DNA of 64,000 nucleotides from Citromicrobium sp. (GCA_002729695.1 PBYQ01000009.1:9248-73247), one strand, 5' to 3'; positions 34,032-43,754 are shown, counted from the first letter of the stretch. The notes: generated by a model not told the origin, from the sequence alone. Numbers and translations are program-made.

Positions 34032-34744
34032 TCGGGGTCTGGATCGCCATCGCAATCCTCGCGCTGGCCGCCTTCGGGGTGGCGATGCTGCTCGCCGGCG
34101 AAGGTCGGCAGGTGTGGACGCTGCTCGCCTCCGCGCTGGTTTTCGCGCTTGCGGGTTATGCCTGGCAGGGCCGCCCCGGTCTGCCCGACGAGCCGCGACA
34201 GGCGAATCGCGAAATCTCGCCCACGGGCGATGCGCTGATCGAGACGCGGCGAGCGTTCTACAATGCAGAAGGTATCCTTCCCTCGCGGTTCGTGATTACC
34301 GCGGACGGGTTTTCGCGCCGCGGCCAGCATGTCGATGCGGCGGGCCTGCTGCGCAACGGCGTGGACGAGAATCCGAAGGACGGCGAGGCGTGGCTCGCGC
34401 TCGGGAACGCGCTGACCGAACATACGCAGGGCCGGGTGACGCCACCTGTGGTCTACGCGTTCGAGCGTGCCCGTCAGGAATCGCCGGGCAATCCGGCTCC
34501 GGACTATTTTCGCGGGCTTATCGCGCTGCGTTCGGGTCAGCTTGGCGAGGCGCGCGACCTCTGGGCCAAGGCGCTGGATGAGGCGACCGACGATGCGCGC
34601 GGGCGCGAATATGTCGCGCAGCAATTGCAGCGCCTCGACGGAGTGATTTCGGTGCTTGGCGAGCGGCAGGGGCAGCCGGCAATGCCTCCTTCCCCCGCAA
34701 CGCCGCCCTCTGGGCCCGAACAGGGCCCGGTACCCGCGCGCTGA
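34028..34744 (+). CDS. ccmI: CcmI/CycH-like TPR protein of cytochrome c maturation
   Basis: 238 residues from ATG 34028 (ATGA overlap with ccmH). Two membrane helices at the N-terminus (VWIAIAILALAAFGVAMLLAG and LLASALVFALAGYAW, shown in part), then TPR-like helices (GEAWLALGNALTEHTQ, PDYFRGLIALRSGQLGEAR). It would hold apocytochrome for CcmF. It is short compared with full CcmI proteins and ends in a Pro-rich tail. Last gene of the ccm operon. Confidence 0.85.
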   Translation: MIGVWIAIAILALAAFGVAMLLAGEGRQVWTLLASALVFALAGYAWQGRPGLPDEPRQANREISPTGDALIETRRAFYNAEGILPSRFVITADGFSRRGQHVDAAGLLRNGVDENPKDGEAWLALGNALTEHTQGRVTPPVVYAFERARQESPGNPAPDYFRGLIALRSGQLGEARDLWAKALDEATDDARGREYVAQQLQRLDGVISVLGERQGQPAMPPSPATPPSGPEQGPVPAR

Positions 34745-34760
34745 GCGCCTAGAAGCGATG

Positions 34761-34789
34761 TTGCACTTGCACACAGGCACTGCTAACCG
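34761..34789 (+). promoter_or_regulatory. Candidate promoter for kup
   Basis: TTGCAC at 34761-34766 and TAACCG at 34784-34789 with a 17-bp spacer, 75 bases before the kup ATG. Consensus match only. Confidence 0.3.
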
Positions 34790-34863
34790 CGCCCGTCGCA
34801 CCCCGAAAACGCATTCGTGCGTTTCAGCAGGGTCCGCAACAGGTTGATCATCGCGAAGAATAT

Positions 34864-36792
34864 ATGAGCGGAGCTTCCGTACAGCCGGGCCTGGCACCTG
34901 AGAAATTCACCGAGTCCCACTCGACCGGCTCCAAAGCCGCGCTCGCAGTTGGCGCGGTCGGCGTCGTCTTCGGCGACATCGGGACCAGCCCCTTATACGC
35001 TTTTCGCGAAACCTTCCTGGGCGAACACAGCCTGACGATCGACAAGCTGCACATCTACGGTGTCGTCAGCCTGATCTTCTGGTCGATGACGCTCATCGTT
35101 TCGATCCAGTACGTCACCATCCTGATGCGAGCAGACAACAAGGGGCAGGGCGGCACGCTGGCGCTGGTCGCGCTGCTGTCGCGCTATATCGGCAAGTCCC
35201 GCTGGGGTTTCCTGACGATCATTCTGGGCGTGTTCGCGACCGCGCTGTTCTACGGCGACAGCATGATTACGCCCGCGATTTCCGTGCTTTCCGCGGTCGA
35301 GGGCCTGACCGTGGTCAATACTGGGCTGGAGCCGCTGGTGATCCCCATCGCGCTCGTCTTGCTGGTGGGGCTGTTCCTGATCCAGCGGCGCGGTACGGCC
35401 GCCGTGGGCAAGCTCTTCGCGCCGATCATGATCGTCTATTTCAGCGTGATTGCGGTGCTCGGCACGATCCAGATCATCCAGAACCCGTATATCCTGCAGG
35501 CGCTGAACCCCTGGTATGCGGTGCAGTTCTTCCTGACCGACGGGTACATCGCCTTCCTCGCACTGGGTTCGGTGGTGCTGGCGGTCACGGGCTCGGAAGC
35601 GCTCTATTCGGACATGGGACACTTCGGTCGCGGCCCGATGCGGTTGAGCTGGTTCGGCTTCGTGATGCCTTGCCTGCTGCTCAACTATTTCGGGCAGGGC
35701 GCGATGATCGCGGCGATGGATCCGGCCGAAACGCTCGAAGCGATGAAGAGCCCGTTCTTCGTCATGGCGCCCGACATGCTGCGCCTGCCGCTCGTCATCC
35801 TCGCCACTGCCGCCACCTTCATTGCCAGCCAGGCCGTGATTTCGGGTGCGTTCTCGATCACTCACCAGGCGATCCAGCTGGGCTTCATCCCCCGCCTGTC
35901 GACCGAGCACACCAGCGCGACCGAACGCGGGCAGATTTACATTCCCTTCGTCAACAACGTGCTGATGGTCTCGGTCATCTTGCTGGTCCTGATGTTCCAG
36001 TCCTCGACCAACCTCGCCAGCGCCTATGGTATCGCGGTGACCGGCGCGATGTTCATCGATACGCTGCTGATGGGCGTGCTGTTGCTCGCGGTGTGGCGCT
36101 GGAAGTGGTTCCTAGCCGTGCCTGTGCTGCTGCTGTTCATCTTTGTGGACGGTGCGTACTTCGCAGCGAACCTGCCCAAGGTGCCTTCGGGCGGCTGGTT
36201 CCCGCTGGTTGTCGGCGGCTTCGCATTCCTGCTGCTGACCACCTGGTCGCGCGGCCGCAAGCTGATGCGCGAACGGATGAGCGAGGTCGCGCTGCCGATT
36301 GAAATCTTCGCCAAGTCCGCGCAGAACAGCGCCACGCGCGTCCCCGGCACGGCCGTGTTCATGGCGTCGAGCACTGCCGGTGTGCCGAGCGCGCTGCTGC
36401 ACAACATCAAGCACAACAAGGTGCTGCACGAACGCGTGGTGATCCTCACCGTCGAGATTCAGGACGTCCCCTACGTCAATCCGGAAGAGCGCTGCAATTT
36501 CACCGAGATCGGCGATGGCTTCTATCGTGCGGTCCTGCACTACGGCTTCATGGACGAAACCAACGTTCCCGAGGGACTCAAGCACATGAGCCGATGCGGC
36601 GGATCGTTCGACATGATGGACACCAGTTTCTTCCTCAGCCGTCAGACGCTGCTGCCGGGCGACAAGCCGGGCATGCCCGTATGGCGGGAGAAAATCTTCA
36701 GCTGGATGCTGCGCAACGCGGCGAGTGCGATGGAGTTCTTCAGCCTGCCGACCAACCGCGTGGTCGAGCTGGGCTCGCAGGTGCGGATCTAA
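34864..36792 (+). CDS. kup: Potassium uptake protein Kup
   Basis: 642 residues, twelve predicted membrane helices and a C-terminal cytoplasmic domain. [17 protein letters not shown] near residue 40 and [17 protein letters not shown] near 125 are Kup signatures; [13 protein letters not shown] follows. It imports K+ with protons at low turgor or acid pH. No regulatory partner is adjacent; the next gene is a K+/H+ antiporter-like protein, suggesting linked potassium control. Confidence 0.96.
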   Translation: MSGASVQPGLAPEKFTESHSTGSKAALAVGAVGVVFGDIGTSPLYAFRETFLGEHSLTIDKLHIYGVVSLIFWSMTLIVSIQYVTILMRADNKGQGGTLALVALLSRYIGKSRWGFLTIILGVFATALFYGDSMITPAISVLSAVEGLTVVNTGLEPLVIPIALVLLVGLFLIQRRGTAAVGKLFAPIMIVYFSVIAVLGTIQIIQNPYILQALNPWYAVQFFLTDGYIAFLALGSVVLAVTGSEALYSDMGHFGRGPMRLSWFGFVMPCLLLNYFGQGAMIAAMDPAETLEAMKSPFFVMAPDMLRLPLVILATAATFIASQAVISGAFSITHQAIQLGFIPRLSTEHTSATERGQIYIPFVNNVLMVSVILLVLMFQSSTNLASAYGIAVTGAMFIDTLLMGVLLLAVWRWKWFLAVPVLLLFIFVDGAYFAANLPKVPSGGWFPLVVGGFAFLLLTTWSRGRKLMRERMSEVALPIEIFAKSAQNSATRVPGTAVFMASSTAGVPSALLHNIKHNKVLHERVVILTVEIQDVPYVNPEERCNFTEIGDGFYRAVLHYGFMDETNVPEGLKHMSRCGGSFDMMDTSFFLSRQTLLPGDKPGMPVWREKIFSWMLRNAASAMEFFSLPTNRVVELGSQVRI

Positions 36793-36915
36793 CACCCTTC
36801 TTACTCCGGCCCGCGTGAGTGGACCGGGCGAAAATGCGCATCTGTCCGGCTGCAATCAGCCCGTCGCGCCCGGTTCGCCCTTGTCACATCGGCGCTGATC
36901 GTCTCTCAAGGCTCC

Positions 36916-38151
36916 ATGCTGAGCATTAGCCCGGAAGTCGCGCTCCTCGTTCTGGGCATCCTGCTTCTCGCGACGGTGTTTGCGGGCTCTATATCCAGCC
37001 GCTTTGGGTTGCCCGCGCTGATCGGGTTCCTGTGCCTCGGCATGCTGGCCGGGGTGGACGGGCCCGGCGGGATCGCGTTCGACGATTATCTGCTGACGCA
37101 GGGCGTAGGCATCGCGTGCCTCATCTTCATCCTGTTTTCGGGCGGCATAGATACCGACTGGCGCGATGTTCGGCGTGTGGCCACGCCTGCTCTGGTGCTC
37201 GCCACCGGTGGCGTGCTGGTAAGCGCGGGGATAATGACCGTTGCGGCGATCCTGCTGCTGGGATTCAGCCCGTATCAGGGCTTCCTGCTGGGAGCGATCA
37301 TCGCTTCGACCGATGCGGCGGCGGTGTTCGCCATCCTGCGCTCTACCGGGCTCGACCTGCATGGCGACGTTCCCGCGCTGATCGAGGTGGAATCGGGCTC
37401 GAACGATCCGATGGCGATCTTCCTCGTCGGGGCGGCGCTGATGTTCATCACCGTGCCCGACTTCTCGCCCATCACGCTGGTCCCGCAATTCCTGCTCCAG
37501 ATGGTGCTAGGCGCGGCGGTCGGCGTCGCGGCGGGATATCTGCTGCCCGAGATCCTCAAGCGCTCGCAATATCGCCACGGCGGCCTCGCGTTCGTCGTCT
37601 CGATTGCTGCCGCGCTGATCGCCTATGGTCTCGCATCGGTGATGGGGGGCAACGGGTTCCTCGCCGCCTATGTCGCAGGTCTGACCGCGGGCAACCGGAC
37701 CTACCGCGCGCGGGCGATCGTCTCGACCTTTCAGGACGGGCTGGCGTGGCTGGCGCAGGTTGTGATGTTCCTTACGCTCGGGCTGCTGATCACGCCATCC
37801 AACCTGACCGGCGTGATCGTGCCGGGGCTTGCGATCACCTTCATCCTGATGTTCATCGCCCGCCCGGTGAGCGTGTTCGTGTGCCTCGCGCCGTTCCGTC
37901 AGTTCGGCTGGCGGGCCAAGCTGTTCGTATCATGGGCGGGGCTGCGGGGCGCGGTGCCGATCGTGCTCGCCACCTTCCCCATCGTCGCAGGCGTGCCCAG
38001 CGCCTTCGCGATCTTCAACATCGTGTTCTTCGTGGTTCTTCTGTCGAGCATCATCCAGGGGCCCACGATCAATTGGTTGGCCAATCGTCTTGGTTTGCTT
38101 GCCACGGTGCGCCCGGCGCAGCCCGTGCCAGCGGATGACGCCGAACTTTAG
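36916..38151 (+). CDS. CvrA/NhaP2-like cation/H+ antiporter lacking the C-terminal regulatory part
   Basis: 411 residues of membrane domain only. LGILLLATVFAGSISSRFGLP, ASTDAAAVFAILR, and EVESGSNDPMAIFLV (the ND pair used for ion exchange) place it in the CPA1 group nearest CvrA/NhaP2 (K+/H+). Full CvrA is about 570-580 residues with TrkA_C and CorC-like domains after the membrane part; here the chain ends at AQPVPADDAEL. The stop overlaps the convergent ispZ stop by 4 nt. No frameshift remnant of the missing domain is apparent downstream. Confidence 0.88.
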   Translation: MLSISPEVALLVLGILLLATVFAGSISSRFGLPALIGFLCLGMLAGVDGPGGIAFDDYLLTQGVGIACLIFILFSGGIDTDWRDVRRVATPALVLATGGVLVSAGIMTVAAILLLGFSPYQGFLLGAIIASTDAAAVFAILRSTGLDLHGDVPALIEVESGSNDPMAIFLVGAALMFITVPDFSPITLVPQFLLQMVLGAAVGVAAGYLLPEILKRSQYRHGGLAFVVSIAAALIAYGLASVMGGNGFLAAYVAGLTAGNRTYRARAIVSTFQDGLAWLAQVVMFLTLGLLITPSNLTGVIVPGLAITFILMFIARPVSVFVCLAPFRQFGWRAKLFVSWAGLRGAVPIVLATFPIVAGVPSAFAIFNIVFFVVLLSSIIQGPTINWLANRLGLLATVRPAQPVPADDAEL

Positions 38152-38837
38152 GCTCCCGTCGGCGGCTCTTCCTCGACGAGGCCTTCCTTGCGCTCTGGAT
38201 CGAGCCCGTGCTTCAGCAGCATGGGCAGCTGGACGAAGGTGAAGGCGAAGCTCAGCCCCATGAAGACCCAGAGTTTGGCCCACAGCCAGTCTTCGAAGCT
38301 CAGGCTTTCGCGCAGCACCTCGTTCAGCACCGCGAGGCACAGGAAGAAGAAGCCCCAGTTGCGCGACAGCTTGAGCCAGCCTTCTTGGCTAAGCCCTTCG
38401 AACGCGGCTTCCAGAAGCCATTGCAGGAACGCCTTGCCGCGCAGCCAGCCGATCAGCAGCACGACGCCGAAAAAGGCGTAGAGCACGGTCGGCTTCACCT
38501 GCACGTAGAACGGATCGCGCAGGAGGATGGTCATCCCGCCGAAGCCGACGATCAGCACGGTCGACAGCATCAGCATCTTCGAAATCTGCCCTGTCAGCAG
38601 CTTGCTCGCGATCAGGGCCGCGATGGCGGCGACGATGAACGCGCCGGTCGATTTGATGATCGCGACCAGCGTACCGACCGAGTCATCGCCATCGGGCTGG
38701 AAAAGGTAGAACGACAGCAGGAAAACGACCAGCGGGCCGTAATCGATCGCAACGTTGAGCCAGCCTGACTTGGGCTTTTGTGCAACCTCTCCAGCCGTTC
38801 GTGCTGAGCCTGTCGAAGCACTGTCCTTCTTTTCCAA
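38148..38837 (-). CDS. ispZ: Septation protein A family (IspZ/YciB), N-terminus supplied by a repeat
   Basis: 229 residues. Five membrane helices; KPKSGWLNVAIDYGPLVVF is the family N-terminus and WGFFFLCLAVLNEVL, FVQLPMLLKHG are typical. YciB proteins act in envelope synthesis and division. The start is odd: no ATG exists before the conserved part. TTG at 38837 has GGAG 7 nt upstream and is taken as the start; an earlier TTG at 38873 is possible. Residues 1-25 come from the dispersed repeat at 38795-38887. The 3' end overlaps the CvrA-like gene by 4 nt. Confidence 0.85.
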   Translation of the reverse strand: MEKKDSASTGSARTAGEVAQKPKSGWLNVAIDYGPLVVFLLSFYLFQPDGDDSVGTLVAIIKSTGAFIVAAIAALIASKLLTGQISKMLMLSTVLIVGFGGMTILLRDPFYVQVKPTVLYAFFGVVLLIGWLRGKAFLQWLLEAAFEGLSQEGWLKLSRNWGFFFLCLAVLNEVLRESLSFEDWLWAKLWVFMGLSFAFTFVQLPMLLKHGLDPERKEGLVEEEPPTGA

Positions 38838-38887
38838 CGCGATACTCCAAAGAAAAATACAGCCCTTCGACAAGCTCAGGGCGAACG
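38795..38887. repeat. Inverted pair of the CCGTTCG...TGTCGAAG dispersed repeat, over the ispZ start
   Basis: The left arm (38795-38820) and right arm (38852-38887, CAGCCCTTCGACAAGCTCAG then GGCGAACG) are inverted copies of the element also seen at 19091. The ispZ start codon and ribosome site lie in the loop between the arms. Confidence 0.75.
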
Positions 38888-38905
38888 CGAAGCTTGTGGG
38901 TTAGC

Positions 38906-39835
38906 CTACGCCACCCCCGCAATAACCCGAGCGACCAGATCGGGGTCGAACGGGCGCAGGTCGTCGAGTTGCTCGCCCACGCCGATGGCATGGATCGGCA
39001 GCCCGTATTTCTGCGCCGCCGCCACCAGTACGCCGCCGCGGGCAGTGCCGTCCAGCTTGGTCATGATAAGGCCGGTGACGCCGGCGACTTCCTTGAACAC
39101 GTCAATCTGGCTGAGCGCGTTCTGGCCATTGGTCGCGTCGAGCACCAGCACGACATCGTGCGGCGCCTCGGGGTTCAGGCGGCCGAGGACCTTCCTGATC
39201 TTGGCCAGCTCGTCCATCAGCTCGCGCTTGTTCTGGAGCCGCCCGGCGGTATCGACGATCAGCGCATCGGTGCCTTCGTCGGTGCCGCGCTTCACAGCGT
39301 CGAAAACGATGCTCGCCGGGTCGCCGCCCTCGGGACCGCGCACCAGCGGGACGCCAACCCGGTCCGCCCAGGTCTGCAACTGGCCGATCGCGGCGGCGCG
39401 GAAGGTGTCGCCCGCCGCCAGCATGACCTCGTAGTCGTCTTCCATGAACAGGTGCGCGAGCTTGGCGATCGTGGTGGTCTTGCCGCTGCCATTGACGCCG
39501 ATAACCAGGATCACCTGCGGGCGCGGGAAGGCGGTCACTTCCAGCGGCTTGGCGACCGGACGCAGGATTGCGGCGATTTCCTCCGCCACCGCCTCGCGCA
39601 GCTGGCGCTCGGTAATCTCCGCACCGAAGCGCTGTTCGCGCAGCGCCTCGCGCACGCGGCCAGCGGCTTCGGGGCCGAGGTCCGACATGATCAGCGCATC
39701 CTCGATCTCGTCGAGCGTGGCATCGTCCAGCCGCGTGTTGCCGACAGGTGCGATGTTCTCGGACAGGCGATCAGACGTCTTGCGGAAGCCGCCTAGCAGG
39801 CGGTCGCTCCAGCTGCCGGAGCCTTCGTCGCTCAT
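38906..39835 (-). CDS. ftsY: Signal recognition particle receptor FtsY
   Basis: 309 residues from ATG 39835, which overlaps the mtaB stop. NG domain only, without the long acidic A domain of E. coli FtsY. GTPase motifs: GVNGSGKTTTIAKLA (G1), DTFRAAAIGQLQTWA (G2), VDTAGRLQNK (G3), TKLDGTARGG (G4). It docks SRP-bound ribosomes at the membrane. Downstream of mtaB in the same unit (dapF-mtaB-ftsY). Confidence 0.97.
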   Translation of the reverse strand: MSDEGSGSWSDRLLGGFRKTSDRLSENIAPVGNTRLDDATLDEIEDALIMSDLGPEAAGRVREALREQRFGAEITERQLREAVAEEIAAILRPVAKPLEVTAFPRPQVILVIGVNGSGKTTTIAKLAHLFMEDDYEVMLAAGDTFRAAAIGQLQTWADRVGVPLVRGPEGGDPASIVFDAVKRGTDEGTDALIVDTAGRLQNKRELMDELAKIRKVLGRLNPEAPHDVVLVLDATNGQNALSQIDVFKEVAGVTGLIMTKLDGTARGGVLVAAAQKYGLPIHAIGVGEQLDDLRPFDPDLVARVIAGVA

Positions 39836-41007
39836 GCGAGCATTCCTTCGATAATCCGGGTGGGGCGGATAGCATGGATGGTGCCGGGCGCGGTGCCTTC
39901 GGGCAAAGCGACGCGGGCGAAGTGCGGCGTGTAGCCGCTGCCATCCCTTTCCGCGAGAACTTCGTACTCTGCGCCGAGCAGACCTTTCAACCAGCTGTCG
40001 CGGGTCGCTCGCACGGTTTCGCGCAACTCTGCCGCGCGGGCCTTGATCGTAGGGCGATCGACCTGCGGCATCCGCGCGGCCGGAGTGCCATCGCGCGGCG
40101 AGTAGGGGAAGATGTGGCCATGCACGATCCCGCATTCGGCGATGATCGAAAGATTGTCCGCATGGTGGGCATCGGTTTCGGTGGGGAACCCAGCGATCAG
40201 GTCTGCCCCTATGGCGATTTCGGGACGGCGGTTCTTGAGCTGTGCGACCAGATCGATCGCTTGTGTGCGGTTGTGCCTGCGTTTCATGCGCTTAAGGATC
40301 AGGTCGCTGCCGTGCTGCAGCGACAGGTGCAGGTGCGGCATCACGCGCGGCTCGCCCGCAATCAGTTCGAACAAAGCCTCGTCGATCTCGATGCCGTCGA
40401 CGGAGGACAGCCGCAGGCGCGGCAATTGCGGGAAGGTGTCGAGGATCGCCGTAACCAGCGCACCGAGCCGCGGTTCGCTAGGCAAGTCATGACCCCAGGA
40501 GGTAAGATCGACCCCGGTCAGTACGACCTCCTTCGTGCCTTCGGTCAACCTCGCCTCGACAGCGCCTAACACGGTCGCGATGCTGTCCGACCGGCTTGCG
40601 CCGCGCCCGCTCGGTATGCTGCAGAAGGTGCAGGCGTGGTCGCAGCCGTTCTGAACGCCGATAAACGCCCGGGTCCCCTGCTGGCGCAGCGCCACCTTCG
40701 GTTCGGGCACGTTCCAGCTGCGCGCGTCGAGCTTCGCTGCATTAGCGACGAAGCCATCGACTTCCGCCATCCGGCCAAGCGCCTCGCGCTCCGTCTCGGC
40801 TGCGCATCCTGTCACCAGCAGCCGTGCATCGGGGTGGCTTTGGCGCGCCCGGCGTATCGCCTGCCGCGTGTGGCGCACCGCTTCGCGCGTCACCGAACAG
40901 GAATTGATGACCACGGTATCGCGATCCGCCTCGATCAGGGCGGCGATCCGCTCGCTCTCGGCATGGTTCAGGCGGCAGCCGAGCGAGATGACACGGCTGT
41001 CGTTCAC
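39832..41007 (-). CDS. mtaB: tRNA t6A37 methylthiotransferase MtaB
   Basis: 391 residues. N-terminal UPF0004-type domain with VISLGCRLNHAESERI and VINSCSVTREA (cysteines for one [4Fe-4S] cluster), then radical-SAM GCDHACTFCSIPSGRG (CxxxCxxC near residue 145), and a C-terminal TRAM-like tail. It converts t6A37 to ms2t6A37 in tRNA. Overlaps dapF at its start and ftsY at its end by 4 nt each. Confidence 0.95.
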   Translation of the reverse strand: MNDSRVISLGCRLNHAESERIAALIEADRDTVVINSCSVTREAVRHTRQAIRRARQSHPDARLLVTGCAAETEREALGRMAEVDGFVANAAKLDARSWNVPEPKVALRQQGTRAFIGVQNGCDHACTFCSIPSGRGASRSDSIATVLGAVEARLTEGTKEVVLTGVDLTSWGHDLPSEPRLGALVTAILDTFPQLPRLRLSSVDGIEIDEALFELIAGEPRVMPHLHLSLQHGSDLILKRMKRRHNRTQAIDLVAQLKNRRPEIAIGADLIAGFPTETDAHHADNLSIIAECGIVHGHIFPYSPRDGTPAARMPQVDRPTIKARAAELRETVRATRDSWLKGLLGAEYEVLAERDGSGYTPHFARVALPEGTAPGTIHAIRPTRIIEGMLA

Positions 41008-41813
41008 CCGAAATCGTCCAGCTCGAAAGACCCGCGATAGCTTTCGGACGCAGGGCCAGCCATGTGGATGCCGCCTTCATCGTCGTGACGGATCGTCAGA
41101 GTGCCACCCGGCAGCGTGACCTGCACCACGGCATCGACGAGGCCTTGCCGATAGGCGATGGTCGCCGTCGCACATGCTCCCGTCCCGCAGGCGAGTGTGA
41201 GCCCGGCACCCCGTTCCCATACCCTCAGCCTGATCGAATCGCGCGAAAGGACCTGCGCGACGTTGACGTTGATTCTTTCCGGAAACAGAGGGTCGGTCTC
41301 GATCTCCGGGCCGAGCGTCTCGAGCGGTACCGCGCGCAGATCGTCGACGAAGAAGACGATATGCGGATTGCCGACGTTCACTGCGCTCGGTCGTTCGAGC
41401 ATGTCCCAGCCCAGCGGCATCTCGCGCGTGTCCATCGCGTAAGCGAGGGGGATGTCCTGCCAGTCGAACCGTCCGGCGCCCATCGCAGCCTCGGCCATGT
41501 TCGTTCCGGGACGGACCCGGAGCATCCCGCCAGTGGTCTCTATGCCGGCCTCGGCACCGTGCAGCACGCCCACGGCGCGGGTGGCATTTCCGCACGCCTC
41601 AACCTCGCCGCCATCGGCATTGTGGATGCGCATGGAGAAGTCCGCCGCTTCCGATGGTCCAAGCACGATCAGCTGGTCGAAGCCGATCCCGCGATTACGA
41701 TCGGCCAGCGCGCGGATTTGCGCTGCGCTTAGCGGTGGCAGAGCGCCATCGCGCCCGTCGAGGATCGCGAAGTCGTTGCCCAGACCGTGCATTTTGACGA
41801 AAGGAATCCGCAT
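41004..41813 (-). CDS. dapF: Diaminopimelate epimerase
   Basis: 269 residues from ATG 41813 behind GGGGAG; GTG 41825 is an alternative start. FVKMHGLGNDFAILDG, EACGNATRAVG (first catalytic Cys), and LACGTGACATATIAY (second Cys) are complete. It interconverts LL- and meso-diaminopimelate for lysine and peptidoglycan. First gene of dapF-mtaB-ftsY. Confidence 0.97.
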   Translation of the reverse strand: MRIPFVKMHGLGNDFAILDGRDGALPPLSAAQIRALADRNRGIGFDQLIVLGPSEAADFSMRIHNADGGEVEACGNATRAVGVLHGAEAGIETTGGMLRVRPGTNMAEAAMGAGRFDWQDIPLAYAMDTREMPLGWDMLERPSAVNVGNPHIVFFVDDLRAVPLETLGPEIETDPLFPERINVNVAQVLSRDSIRLRVWERGAGLTLACGTGACATATIAYRQGLVDAVVQVTLPGGTLTIRHDDEGGIHMAGPASESYRGSFELDDFG

Positions 41814-41853
41814 GTCTCCCCGCACTTATGGTGGGGGCGGGGCTACGTAAAGG

Positions 41854-43521
41854 TCAGGCGCTGCGACGTTGCTCGTCGTCGTTGATCGGTGCCGTCCGTT
41901 CGGCGAGCATGTCGAGCTCGGTGAGCCGCTTCAGCACCGCTGCTGCATCTTCGGGCTTGCCGTAGAGATAGCCTTGCCCCTTCATCTCACCCATCGTCCG
42001 CAGCGTGTTGAGGATCGATGTGTCCTCGATGCCTTCTGCGGTGACCGGAATCTGCAAACCTCGGCCCAGTGACACGAGAGTATTGACGATGTGCTCGTGC
42101 TGATCGTCACCGCCGGTGCCGTCTTGCGCGGCCTCTGCCACGCGGCGCAACTCACCCACGAAGCTCCGATCGATCTTCACTCGGTCGAACGGCAAAGTAC
42201 GCAACTGCGTCAGGCTGGCAAATCCGGTCCCGAAATCGTCGAGGCTGACCCGCACACCGATATTCTTGAGGCTGACGATCATCGTCTGAACCGCGGTCAG
42301 ATTCTCGTGCAGGCAGCTTTCCGAGATCTCGACATCGAGGCGGGCCGCCGGAAAATCGCTGCTCAGCAACAGCTTCAGCAGCTTTTGCGGGAACCACGGA
42401 TCGCGCAACTGCATCGACGAGATGTTGACCGACAGCGTCAGGCTCGGGTCCCAGCTTTTCGCATCACGCAGAGCGCTGGCGATAAGTGATTGGGACAGCG
42501 GCCCGATGAGGCCGCAGCTTTCGGCCACGGGAATGAAGATTTCCGGGCTGACGGTGCCCATCTCGGGCGAATTCCAGCGAGCGAGCATCTCGAACCCAAC
42601 AAGCTTGCCCGTCTCCAGATCGATCTGCTGTTCGTAGTGGGGGCTGAACTCGCCGTTCTCCAGACCCTTGCGGATCGCCGATTCCATCTCGCGGCGCAGG
42701 CGCGCTTCCACTTCCATCGCGGAGTCGAACCAGCAATAGCGGTTACGGCCTTCTTTCTTGGAGTGGTACATCGCCAGGTCGGCGCGGTGCATCAGCTTGC
42801 GCGCGGCGCCTTCGAGATTGTCGGCAGGCCTGGGCGGAGCCTGTACCGCGACACCTGCAGAGATTGTCACTTCGATAGCGCCGATCTCGACCTCGATCGG
42901 TTTTGCTACCTCGGCCACCAGCGTTTTGACCCATTCTTCGACCGGGGAGAGGTCGTGCCCAACGATGGGCAGGATCACTGCGAACTCGTCACCGCCCAAT
43001 CGTGCGACGCTGGCCCCTTCCGGCGCCAGTCGCTTGAGGCGCTCGGCGACCGCGAGCAGCACGGCGTCGCCAGCCTGGTGGCCATTCGAATCGTTGATTT
43101 CCTTGAAGCCGTCGAGATCGATCATCACGAACCCGGCGTAATCGTTCGGCTGGCCGAGCGACGCGATCGCACCCATCAACTTTTCGATCGCGGATCGCCG
43201 ATTATAGCAACCCGTCAGCGAATCGAGTTGCGAGAGCCGGTTTGCCTTTTCCTCGGCTTCGCGGCGCTGCTCGATTTCCTGACGCAAATCCGAATAGCGG
43301 CGCCATCCAAAGATGATCAGCGCGATGTTCAGGAGCAGCGCGTTTGTCAGGGCGGTGTCTGGAGGAGCGACGTTGCCACTGACGAGGTGCCGTACGACTT
43401 GGGGCATCACCGTGCCACCGATCCCGACAAACAGCAAAATCGCGGCGGTCGCGATGCCAAGCATCACGATGTCGCGCTGGGCCTTCTCCAGGCCAGGCCG
43501 TTGGTCGTTCTTCTCGCCCAT
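41854..43521 (-). CDS. Membrane-bound GGDEF-EAL protein (cyclic-di-GMP turnover)
   Basis: 555 residues. Two N-terminal membrane helices (IVMLGIATAAILLFVGIGG and ALTNALLLNIALIIFGW), a short coiled linker, a GGDEF domain with DSLTGCYNRRSAIE and RLGGDEFAV (intact active site; no RxxD inhibition site), then an EAL domain in which the signature reads GFEMLARW (EML for EAL). The other EAL residues are kept: SVNISSMQL, VEISES, LDDFGTG, KIDRSF, TAEGIED. Both making and breaking of cyclic-di-GMP are possible; phosphodiesterase is likely. It stands alone, divergent from the EVE gene. Confidence 0.92.
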   Translation of the reverse strand: MGEKNDQRPGLEKAQRDIVMLGIATAAILLFVGIGGTVMPQVVRHLVSGNVAPPDTALTNALLLNIALIIFGWRRYSDLRQEIEQRREAEEKANRLSQLDSLTGCYNRRSAIEKLMGAIASLGQPNDYAGFVMIDLDGFKEINDSNGHQAGDAVLLAVAERLKRLAPEGASVARLGGDEFAVILPIVGHDLSPVEEWVKTLVAEVAKPIEVEIGAIEVTISAGVAVQAPPRPADNLEGAARKLMHRADLAMYHSKKEGRNRYCWFDSAMEVEARLRREMESAIRKGLENGEFSPHYEQQIDLETGKLVGFEMLARWNSPEMGTVSPEIFIPVAESCGLIGPLSQSLIASALRDAKSWDPSLTLSVNISSMQLRDPWFPQKLLKLLLSSDFPAARLDVEISESCLHENLTAVQTMIVSLKNIGVRVSLDDFGTGFASLTQLRTLPFDRVKIDRSFVGELRRVAEAAQDGTGGDDQHEHIVNTLVSLGRGLQIPVTAEGIEDTSILNTLRTMGEMKGQGYLYGKPEDAAAVLKRLTELDMLAERTAPINDDEQRRSA

Positions 43522-43754
43522 CTCGCGGTGTCTATCTCGATCCCGTGCTCAACGATGTTCGTCTGTCAGGAACATTATTGTCAGGAGGGCCTGAAAATCG
43601 GGTAAATGAATCGCGACGATTTTGACCGCGCCGGTCGCGTCGATCTACAATCCCGAGCGATTCCCGCCACTTCATCCGCCGCGAACCCAATCGCTGAATC
43701 GCATGATCGGGATCGCCGAATCGACAGATTTAACCCCGATGGGAGAATGACGCC

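Noticed and set aside
38780..39796. 338-residue plus-strand frame beginning in the dispersed repeat and crossing ftsY
   Set aside because: The first residues are the usual peptide read through this repeat family and the rest is antisense to ftsY.
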